From assembly GCA_039821145.1 (NCBI GenBank), contig JBCBOS010000024.1, positions 62,001 to 126,000 of the forward strand: a stretch of DNA of 64,000 nucleotides, given 5' to 3'. The notes under the pieces were generated by a model. The model was not told the origin of the DNA and did not search any database. It saw only the letters and a program-made list of their open reading frames with translations. A program made the translations under genes and the position numbers. Origin of the DNA: JBCCSZ01 sp039821145 (GTDB lineage Bacteria; Bacteroidota; Bacteroidia; Chitinophagales; Saprospiraceae). Below are positions 1 through 6,779 of the stretch, one piece after another (positions within the stretch are counted from its first letter, which is position 1; each line of letters opens with the position of its first letter).

Positions 1-1
1 G

Positions 2-91
2 CTCGTCATTGGCCTGACCACTGCGATTTTGAAATACAATTGGTACGACAAAATGGAGGATTACCCGCCGGAGGTGATGGGGACGGATTGA
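2..91 (+). CDS. C-terminal end of a probable sugar/cation symporter (partial)
   Basis: Only the last 29 codons and the TGA stop of a gene that starts outside the window are present. A short hydrophobic stretch (LVIGLTTAIL) is followed by a charged tail with Tyr and Trp, as at the cytoplasmic end of a polytopic membrane protein. In Bacteroides fragilis the mannosylglucose phosphorylase and 2-epimerase genes, which follow here, are neighbours of a sodium/sugar symporter, so a transporter end is the best guess. The fragment is too short to prove it. Confidence 0.35.
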   Translation, partial: LVIGLTTAILKYNWYDKMEDYPPEVMGTD

Positions 92-222
92 GGAATGCCC
101 CCAATTGAGGTTGAACATTCTAGCAAAAAAGGCATACATTGAAGCAGAAAAAGGAATTCCTTGAGATAGGGCTAACAAAAATCCGCTCTGCCCGTACCAT
201 CAAGTAAACAAGTCAATCCCCG

Positions 223-1941
223 ATGAAACATACGACAGTGTCCATATTCGAAGAAATCCAAAGCAAGCTCCAAGACGAAGGCTTCCGTTTCGAACGCAAA
301 GACTTTGATCGTCCCTGGGGTGGCTTTTTTGTCATCGAAGAAGAACAGGCTGCCCATTTCACCCGCCAGTATTTCCCTGACTTACCAGATGCCGACCTGA
401 TTGACGGCCGCAAAGTCAGTCCCAAAATTTTGCTCGTCGCCCCTCACAAACGCCTTTCGTGGCAGTACCACCACCGCCGCTCCGAAGTGTGGCGTGTCGT
501 AGAAGGCCAAGTCGGCATTGTCCGGAGTCATACCAATGAGCAGACCCCAATGAAGACTTATGGCCCTGGCGATACCATCACCCTGGCACAAGGCGAAAGG
601 CACCGATTGGTGGGATTGGACGAGTGGGGAATGATCGCCGAGATTTGGCAACACACCTTTCCCGACAACCCTTCGGATGAAGAAGACATTGTCCGGCTGC
701 AAGATGATTTTGGCAGGACATCCGGATCGGGCAAAGCGGCGGACAGCCCTTCCGCTTTTGACCAAAAAGTACAGGCTCTATTTGACCAACAGCGAAAGCT
801 CATCGAACGCCCCAACAAGTGGCAGGCCCATCACAACGGCATTTTTCACCGCTGGAAACATCCCGTTTTGACCGCCGCCCATGCTCCCATTTTTTGGCGC
901 TACGACCTCGACGAACAGCGCAATCCGAAGCTGATGGAACGCCAAGGCATCAATGCCACTTTCAACGCAGGAGCGATCCTCTGGAATGATAAATACCTGG
1001 TGGTCGCTCGTGTGGAAGGCAATGACCGCAAGTCCTTTTTTGCCATTGCTGAAAGTCCCAATGGCGTGGACAATTTCCGCTTTTGGGACCACCCCCTTCA
1101 AATGCCCGAGACAGAAGTGCCCGATGTCAACATCTACGACATGCGCCTGACCCGACATAAAGATGGTTGGATTTATGGCCTGTTTTGTACGGAGCGAAAG
1201 GACGACAGCCAGCCCGAGGACACATCGGCGGCCGTTGCCCAATGTGGCATTGCCCGTACCAAAGACTTGGTCCAATGGGAGCGACTGCCCGACTTGATCA
1301 CCTACTCGGGCCAACAGCGAAACGTGGTGCTGCATCCCGAATTTGTCGACGGACGATACGCCTTGTACACCCGGCCACAGGATGGATTCATCAGCGTAGG
1401 TGGAGGCGGAGGCATCGGCTGGGGACTTTGCGCGAGCATGGAACAGGCCGAGATCAAAGAAGAGCGCATCATCGACAACAAGCTGTACCACACCATCAAG
1501 GAGGTGAAAAATGGCCAGGGCCCTGCGCCCATCAAGACGAGCAAAGGATGGCTTCATCTGGCCCATGGCGTGCGCAACACAGCGGCGGGTCTGCGCTACG
1601 TGCTGTATCTGTTTTTGACAGATTTGGAACAACCCTGGTTGGTCACACATGCACCTGCGGGCCACCTCATCGCTCCGGAAGGTGGCGAGCGCGTGGGTGA
1701 TGTCTCCAATGTGGTATTCAGCAACGGTTGGATTGTCAACGCCCAGGGAGAAGTATTCCTATACTATGGCTCGTCCGACACCCGCTTGCACGTAGCCACC
1801 ACCACCATTGACCGACTGCTGGACCACGTCTTGAACAGTCCGGCCGACGGCCTGCGAAGTTCTACCAATTTGACAACTCGCCAAGAAATGATCGACCGAA
1901 ACCTCCGCTTGATTCGCTCCAAAGGATGGAGAAAAAGTTGA
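223..1941 (+). CDS. Cupin (phosphomannose-isomerase-like) fused to GH130 mannosylglucose phosphorylase
   Basis: Two domains in 572 residues. Residues about 28-165 form a cupin of the phosphomannose/phosphoheptose isomerase type known as a separate protein in Bacteroidota; likely metal ligands are H83, H84, E88 and H127 (QYHHRRSE, GERHRL). After a linker of about 30 residues comes a GH130 catalytic domain (about 198-560) with the YDMR motif, whose D306 is the expected proton donor. GH130 subfamily 1 enzymes phosphorolyse 4-O-beta-mannosyl-glucose to mannose-1-phosphate and glucose. No signal peptide is visible, so it acts in the cytoplasm. The next gene, a 2-epimerase, overlaps it by 16 bp and would make its substrate from beta-1,4-mannobiose. 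The fusion is unusual; the cupin could channel the mannose phosphate or be only structural. ATG 223 was chosen because it gives the full cupin N terminus. Confidence 0.88.
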   Translation: MKHTTVSIFEEIQSKLQDEGFRFERKDFDRPWGGFFVIEEEQAAHFTRQYFPDLPDADLIDGRKVSPKILLVAPHKRLSWQYHHRRSEVWRVVEGQVGIVRSHTNEQTPMKTYGPGDTITLAQGERHRLVGLDEWGMIAEIWQHTFPDNPSDEEDIVRLQDDFGRTSGSGKAADSPSAFDQKVQALFDQQRKLIERPNKWQAHHNGIFHRWKHPVLTAAHAPIFWRYDLDEQRNPKLMERQGINATFNAGAILWNDKYLVVARVEGNDRKSFFAIAESPNGVDNFRFWDHPLQMPETEVPDVNIYDMRLTRHKDGWIYGLFCTERKDDSQPEDTSAAVAQCGIARTKDLVQWERLPDLITYSGQQRNVVLHPEFVDGRYALYTRPQDGFISVGGGGGIGWGLCASMEQAEIKEERIIDNKLYHTIKEVKNGQGPAPIKTSKGWLHLAHGVRNTAAGLRYVLYLFLTDLEQPWLVTHAPAGHLIAPEGGERVGDVSNVVFSNGWIVNAQGEVFLYYGSSDTRLHVATTTIDRLLDHVLNSPADGLRSSTNLTTRQEMIDRNLRLIRSKGWRKS

Positions 1942-3131
1942 TTGGTTCCAAAGAACAACTCACTTTTCGCCAAGACATGCAATCCGAGCTGGCGGCACTG
2001 CTCAGCTGGTGGATGCAACACATGATGGACAAAAGGGGTGGCTTTTATGGCCGCATGGACTCCCCTCATCAACTGCAAGTTCGGGCCAATCGAGGACTGG
2101 TTCTGAACGCTCGCATTTTGTGGACCTTCTCTGCCGCTGCCCGCCAATGCCGCAACGCCACCTACGCCGATGCCGCCCACCACGCCTGGCAATATTTGCA
2201 CCGCTGCTTTACAGATGACCGTCATGGAGGTTTATACTGGATGCTGGACCACGAGGGGAAAGTCGTCCAAGCCAAGAAGCAAATCTATGCCCAGGCCTTT
2301 GCCCTCTATGCCTATGCAGAGTACCACCGATTGAGTGGAAACGATGAGGCACTTCAGGAGGCCATTCAATTGTTTGACCTCATCGAACAGCACAGTTTGG
2401 ACAAACAACAAGGGGGCTATCTCGAAGCCTTTAGCCGGGAGTGGGAGCTGTTGGAGGATGTGCGCCTCAGCGACAAGGATGCCAATGAAGCCAAGACCAT
2501 GAATACCCACCTTCACATTTTGGAGGCCTACACAAATTTGTTTCGCGTACATCCCACGACCGAATTGACCGAAGCTTTGCGCAATTTGATCCGACTGTTT
2601 TTGGATCGATTCATCGACCCGGTCCATCACCACTTACAGCTCTTTTTCAGCCAGGATTGGCAGCCTCGTTCCACTGCGATTTCTTATGGCCACGACATCG
2701 AATGCAGTTGGTTGTTGCTGGAGGCCGCAGAGGCGTTGGGGGAGGAAAAGCTGTTGGCAGAGGTCCGAGAACGATCATTGCAAATGGCAGTAGCAACTCT
2801 TTCCAATGGCATGGACAAAGACGGTGCACTGCTTTATGAAATCCATCCAGATGGCAGCGTAGATGATGACAAGCATTGGTGGCCACAGGCAGAAGCCATC
2901 ATTGGATTTTGGTCGGCTTGGCAATTGAGTGGAGACATGGTCCATCAGCAGGCCGCGTTGCGCTGTTGGGATTTTGTACGCCAGTACATTCGAGACAGGG
3001 AACATGGCGAGTGGCATTGGGGAGTAACAGCGGGAGGAGGCAAGCGCATTGCCGATCAGTACAAGGCTGGTCCTTGGAAGGCACCCTATCACAATGTCAG
3101 GATGTGTTTGGAGTTGTTGGATCGCTTGTAA
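1926..3131 (+). CDS. Cellobiose/mannobiose 2-epimerase (AGE superfamily)
   Basis: The 401-residue length and (alpha/alpha)6-barrel sequence fit cellobiose 2-epimerase (EC 5.1.3.11). Family motifs are visible: NEAKTMNTHLHILEAY, SYGHDIECSWLL, and C-terminal EWHWGVT and GPWKAPYHNVRM, which carry the conserved catalytic histidines. In Bacteroides fragilis the homologue converts beta-1,4-mannobiose to mannosyl-glucose for the GH130 phosphorylase. The ATG lies 16 bp inside the 3' end of the phosphorylase gene, which indicates translational coupling in one operon. No signal peptide, so cytoplasmic. The related N-acylglucosamine 2-epimerase activity is a less likely alternative given this neighbour. 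Confidence 0.9.
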   Translation: MEKKLIGSKEQLTFRQDMQSELAALLSWWMQHMMDKRGGFYGRMDSPHQLQVRANRGLVLNARILWTFSAAARQCRNATYADAAHHAWQYLHRCFTDDRHGGLYWMLDHEGKVVQAKKQIYAQAFALYAYAEYHRLSGNDEALQEAIQLFDLIEQHSLDKQQGGYLEAFSREWELLEDVRLSDKDANEAKTMNTHLHILEAYTNLFRVHPTTELTEALRNLIRLFLDRFIDPVHHHLQLFFSQDWQPRSTAISYGHDIECSWLLLEAAEALGEEKLLAEVRERSLQMAVATLSNGMDKDGALLYEIHPDGSVDDDKHWWPQAEAIIGFWSAWQLSGDMVHQQAALRCWDFVRQYIRDREHGEWHWGVTAGGGKRIADQYKAGPWKAPYHNVRMCLELLDRL

Positions 3132-3144
3132 GTTTGCTCCCCGC

Positions 3145-4173
3145 TCATGTCGTTTGCCTCAAAAAGTCTTGCAACAATGTCCATTGATTTTGTGCCCGCT
3201 GCAAATTTTGCTCCGGATGGGAAGTGCTGTAGTAAAGGTCTCCCTGCAGATAATCTGTGAGAAAACGCAGGGACTGCTCGTAAATGATCAGCCGGGCGCC
3301 ATCGGTCAATTGCTCCTTTTCCTCTTTTGTGATCGCGTCTTTGATCCCTTCCAAGAATCCTTCGCGGGTGGCTTGCAGGATGTCGGGGCGGACAAATACC
3401 TGCGCTAGGTCGGTGGCATTCTCATCTACAGGCGGCGCAAATGTGCGGACCATGTCCCCATAGTCATAGGCCAACATCCCAGGCATCAAAGTATCCAAGT
3501 CGATGACACAGACTCCTTTGTACGTTTGCGCATCCAGCAGAACATTGCTGATTTTGGTATCGTAGTGAACCACTCGTTGGCAGTTCTCCAGCGCGGGGTA
3601 ATGGGCCAGCAAGTGTTTGGCGTTCAGCAAATTTTCGATCAAGGCACGGGCCTTTGCCAATCGCTCTTCAGAAGCCTGCCCAATGCTCGTTTGAAAGTGG
3701 GCAAATCGCTTGGGGGTATGATGAAAATCGGCGACGGTGACCTGTAATTTTCCCACATCAAAATCGGCCAAGTAGCGGGCGTATTCTCCAAAAGTGTATG
3801 CTGCTTCGTAGGCCCATTCGGGCCGATCGGCTCGCTGTACACTGAGGCTGTTTTCCAAAAATGGATACAAGCGCCAGTATTGGTTTTGCACATCGACGCA
3901 GAAAGACTCCCCCGTTTTCGTGGGCAGGGCTTGGAGGATGTGGCGGGGATAGTTGCTGCCCGACAAAAAGGCTGCCACCTGTTGGATGTTGTCCATGACG
4001 GCCACTGGCTGTCGAAAAATGCTTGTATTGATTTGTTGAAGGATGTAGTGAAGGGGTCCATCAGGAGTGGAGCAGCGAACTTTGAAAGTTTGGTTGATCA
4101 ACCCAAGGGTGATGGGTTCGATTTGGTCGATGGTTCCTGGCAGGGGGAAGTGGTGGAGAGGAAGGGATGACAA
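3145..4173 (-). CDS. Sugar 1-kinase-like phosphotransferase (NahK / aminoglycoside phosphotransferase fold)
   Basis: A 342-residue protein of the choline/aminoglycoside kinase fold. The Brenner motif VHYDTKISN (202-210; H203, D205, N210) and the metal-binding IDLDTLMPG (D225) match the N-acetylhexosamine 1-kinase branch found in Bacteroidota and bifidobacteria. The expected reaction is ATP-dependent phosphorylation of a free sugar at C1; the exact sugar cannot be read from sequence. It converges on the mannoside cluster with a 13-bp gap, so it is a neighbour rather than an operon member, although the function fits sugar catabolism. Homoserine-kinase-like activities of this fold are less likely because of the TLMPG motif. 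Confidence 0.75.
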   Translation of the reverse strand: MSSLPLHHFPLPGTIDQIEPITLGLINQTFKVRCSTPDGPLHYILQQINTSIFRQPVAVMDNIQQVAAFLSGSNYPRHILQALPTKTGESFCVDVQNQYWRLYPFLENSLSVQRADRPEWAYEAAYTFGEYARYLADFDVGKLQVTVADFHHTPKRFAHFQTSIGQASEERLAKARALIENLLNAKHLLAHYPALENCQRVVHYDTKISNVLLDAQTYKGVCVIDLDTLMPGMLAYDYGDMVRTFAPPVDENATDLAQVFVRPDILQATREGFLEGIKDAITKEEKEQLTDGARLIIYEQSLRFLTDYLQGDLYYSTSHPEQNLQRAQNQWTLLQDFLRQTT

Positions 4174-4360
4174 ATTTTTGAGAGAAATTTACAAAAAATG
4201 AAGGACTCTACCCTATTTCTCCCGATCAGTACCAACGCTTATGAAAACTCAATTTCAAACAAAAAAGTAGAAAATATTAACAATATTCAACAAAAAGTCT
4301 TTTTTAAACACAAAAAGTTGTATTTTTCAGGCCAAAGTTGAATTAAAGTAAACCTACAGG

Positions 4361-4374
4361 TTGATTTGAATCAA
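4361..4374. promoter_or_regulatory. 14-bp palindrome overlapping the TTG start, candidate operator
   Basis: TTGATT and AATCAA form perfect 6-bp arms around a TG centre. The TTG initiation codon at 4366-4368 lies inside it. The second gene of the operon encodes an HTH protein, and antitoxin autorepressors usually bind such sites. Its function as an operator is inferred. Confidence 0.45.
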
Positions 4375-4929
4375 ATAATTAATATCTTTAAGATTGTAGA
4401 CAAAAGCATCTACTCTGTCCAATTCGACGGCAAGGATCAAGATGAATTTCAGTCGTTGTTTGCTCTGTGGAGCAATCCGTTGTACCTGGAAGAATTCTTT
4501 GAACAACACAAGTCTGATTTACAAAGCGACTTTTGGGGCAATGTTTCAGTAGAAGAAGCTGTAATCAGAACTCGTAAAGAAGCCATCACATTGGAAAAGC
4601 GATTGATCGACATTGCAGAACTCGGAAAGAGGGATCGGTACGAATCGCTCTCCAACATCTTCAAACCACTTGTCAACAACCCATTGACAACAGAACAGTT
4701 TGAGAGAACGAAAGCAAAAGGCAATCTCAAGCCGAGCTGGTTGAGAATCTATGCAATCAGAGCTGATTTAAATCTCTTTGTCGTTTCCGGAGGTGCCATT
4801 AAGCTCACTCCAACGATGAATGAACGAGAGCACCTACTGCTCGAAATACAGAAACTAAATGCCACACGCACTTACTTATTTGATGAAGAAAACTATGACA
4901 GCTCTTCATTTTTTGAACTCATTATTTGA
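4366..4929 (+). CDS. Putative toxin component (HigB/RelE-like) of a TAC-type operon
   Basis: 187 residues. The only in-frame ATG lies far downstream, so initiation at TTG 4366 is proposed. The C-terminal part (about 123-170: SWLRIYAIRADLNLFVV, then SGGAIKLTPTM) looks like the beta core of RelE/HigB-type toxins, and the long N-terminal helical region has no family I can name. The gene is directly followed, 3 bp later, by an XRE-type HTH gene and then by a SecB-like gene, the order of the higB-higA-secB-like TAC operon of Mycobacterium tuberculosis. It is visibly richer in A/T than the flanking genes, a sign of transfer. Toxicity and mRNA cleavage are inferences from context; length is well above the roughly 100-120 residues usual for HigB. 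Confidence 0.6.
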   Translation: MNQIINIFKIVDKSIYSVQFDGKDQDEFQSLFALWSNPLYLEEFFEQHKSDLQSDFWGNVSVEEAVIRTRKEAITLEKRLIDIAELGKRDRYESLSNIFKPLVNNPLTTEQFERTKAKGNLKPSWLRIYAIRADLNLFVVSGGAIKLTPTMNEREHLLLEIQKLNATRTYLFDEENYDSSSFFELII

Positions 4930-4932
4930 TGG

Positions 4933-5376
4933 ATGCTCATGAATGAAATGAACAAAAAAATTGCCCAAGCCAACACCAGCAGTTGGATCGCCGAAGCAAC
5001 ACAAAGACAGGAGAACAAAGATTGGCTCGAAGCATCTTTTCTGATCGCTTTGAAGATACTCAGGTACTTGCGGTCAAATCAAATCACTCAAAAGGACTTG
5101 GCAAAGCGATTGCAATTTTCGCCACAATATCTAAACAAGCTTCTGAGAGGAAAAGAAAATCTGACATTGGAGACCATTTACAAGATTCAAAACGAAATTG
5201 GCATTCCACTGATTCAAATCCCATCTTTTGAATATGAGCAATCCTATCGGCCTTCTACTGAAGTACTGGCTACCAATGTAGTGACCTATCAAAAAATGCA
5301 ACGGGAAGAGGTATATACGAAAAGTAAAAGTGAAGAACCCAGCAACCAAATCAGTAAATACGCAACAGCAGCATGA
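4933..5376 (+). CDS. XRE-family HTH protein, putative HigA-like antitoxin
   Basis: 147 residues; a second ATG at 4939 is equally possible. An HTH of the Cro/CI type lies at about residues 42-88 (QITQKDLAKRLQFSPQYLNKL followed by the LTLETIYKIQNEIGI helix). The C-terminal tail of about 50 residues is not part of the HTH fold and contains scattered Tyr and Val (EYEQSYRP, VVTYQKM). In TAC antitoxins such a tail is the chaperone-addiction region bound by the SecB-like partner. The gene starts 3 bp after the putative toxin and its stop overlaps the next start (ATGA at 5373-5376). It probably represses its own operon through the palindrome at 4361-4374. Confidence 0.75.
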   Translation: MLMNEMNKKIAQANTSSWIAEATQRQENKDWLEASFLIALKILRYLRSNQITQKDLAKRLQFSPQYLNKLLRGKENLTLETIYKIQNEIGIPLIQIPSFEYEQSYRPSTEVLATNVVTYQKMQREEVYTKSKSEEPSNQISKYATAA

Positions 5377-5840
5377 CAAAGATGACGAAAAGTGACAATA
5401 CAGGTACTGGGTTTGCACTGCACAAAATTACCACAGATCAGTTTGCCATCATCGATGATAAATTTACAGAAGATGAAGGAGCGATTGTAAACCTACGAAG
5501 TCAGTTTCGGTTTGGGCTTGATCCAGAAAGTAAGATTCTACTTATCAAAGCACTTTTCATCTACAATCAAAAAGAGATCCCATTCTTGATCATAGAAACT
5601 GGATGCCATTTCCAAATACGGAAAGAGTCCTGGAATGCTTACCTCAATAAAGAACATCACGCAATTTCTTTTCCCAAAGATTTCATCACACACTTAGCAG
5701 TCATTGCAGTTGGAACTGCCAGAGGTGTCCTACATGCGAAAACTGAGAATACCAAATTCAACCAATTTCTTCTCCCCACAATAAATGTCGAAAGCATGAT
5801 CGATGGAAATGTCAACTTTGATTTGAATTATCCAGGGTAG
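5373..5840 (+). CDS. SecB-like chaperone, third gene of a TAC-type operon
   Basis: 155 residues. The order of segments agrees with SecB: FALHKITTDQF, then FRFGLDPESK, a beta segment ending IPFLIIETGCHFQI, FPKDFITHLAVIAVGTARGVLH (helix), and FNQFLLPTINVESM, which corresponds to the FPxLxLxPVNFDAL end of SecB. The similarity is by pattern and remains to be tested with profile searches. In TAC systems this chaperone binds the antitoxin tail and protects it. The start codon overlaps the antitoxin stop by 4 bp, so the three genes form one operon. The gene is convergent with the next gene, 11 bp away. A housekeeping SecB is unlikely because of the context and the AT-rich composition. Confidence 0.65.
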   Translation: MTKMTKSDNTGTGFALHKITTDQFAIIDDKFTEDEGAIVNLRSQFRFGLDPESKILLIKALFIYNQKEIPFLIIETGCHFQIRKESWNAYLNKEHHAISFPKDFITHLAVIAVGTARGVLHAKTENTKFNQFLLPTINVESMIDGNVNFDLNYPG

Positions 5841-5851
5841 TGCAGAAACCT

Positions 5852-6727
5852 CTATGTTCCAAAATCATACAAATGCCTCACAACAGCCCCAAGCTCCCCA
5901 TTGATCGACAACTCCACCCAATCCAGCAAACCATCCGATCGCCAAAAGTATTTTTTGGACAATACATCGCCTTTCTCCACATCCCAGCGAAGGCCCAATT
6001 CCATGACTGTCCTTGTTGAGCGATACTCGTGCTGGCGCTCCTGGTGGACTTCCGTATCTCCCACATAATCATTCCGGAACAAGCAGAACTCTCCCCCTCG
6101 CTTGCCTACCAAATAGCGGGCAATGCGCCGCCCCAAGGCATCGTAGTACTCTTTGGTTGTCTGACGGTGCTTTTTGTACTTGTAGCGCGAGTACAACAAC
6201 TGTGATTGGCGGTTGTATTCAAACTTGACTTTGTACCTTTTGCCCTCTTCATCATATACCTCTTTTGAGCGCAGTGTGCCCTTTTTGTCATAGTTGTAGA
6301 TGGCTTCGAATGCCTTGACCCCTTCGGTGTGGTGGATCTCTCGTTTGACTTTCTTTTTCTCTGTGTACTCAAAACGGGCAATGGACAACAATTCATCTGC
6401 CTTGGAAAAGGTGTGGATCTGCATCAGCAAAGTGTCCTCCCAATAGTCGTACTCATAACGCGTCGTCATCCCGAGAGAATCGTACTGGTAAATGGCGGTC
6501 GGAAAGGCCCTGGCATTGTAGAATACCTGGCGGACCAAAAGAGAATCCACCAAGTGATTGTCGTCGTCGTAGAGGTGGCGAAACATTTTGACAGACTTGA
6601 CCTTGTTCTTCACAATGTTTGCCTTGCGATAAGCGGGTTGGCCCAGCAGAGAGAGGGGGATTACCAATTGCCAAAGGAGCAATGCAAGCACTGTCAGCAA
6701 TGGTTTCTGCCTATTAGTCTTGATCAT
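5852..6727 (-). CDS. Secreted protein with YD-like repeats, function unknown
   Basis: A 291-residue protein beginning at ATG 6727; the upstream in-frame TTG at 6748 adds 7 residues before the signal sequence and is less likely. The N terminus has a signal peptide (KPLLTVLALLLWQLVIPLSLLGQ). The mature part contains repeated short beta segments with Tyr/Asp ends (YQYDSLG, YNYDKKG, FEYNRQS, EYYDALGRR), reminiscent of YD/RHS and MORN-like sheets in envelope proteins. No lipobox, catalytic motif or T9SS tail is seen. It lies 52 bp downstream of the subtilisin gene on the same strand and may be co-transcribed with it. Confidence 0.65.
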   Translation of the reverse strand: MIKTNRQKPLLTVLALLLWQLVIPLSLLGQPAYRKANIVKNKVKSVKMFRHLYDDDNHLVDSLLVRQVFYNARAFPTAIYQYDSLGMTTRYEYDYWEDTLLMQIHTFSKADELLSIARFEYTEKKKVKREIHHTEGVKAFEAIYNYDKKGTLRSKEVYDEEGKRYKVKFEYNRQSQLLYSRYKYKKHRQTTKEYYDALGRRIARYLVGKRGGEFCLFRNDYVGDTEVHQERQHEYRSTRTVMELGLRWDVEKGDVLSKKYFWRSDGLLDWVELSINGELGAVVRHLYDFGT

Positions 6728-6779
6728 GAGATGGTTTGTACCTGTCAAATAACTCAGAAGGATTGCCGCCTTCTCCCCA

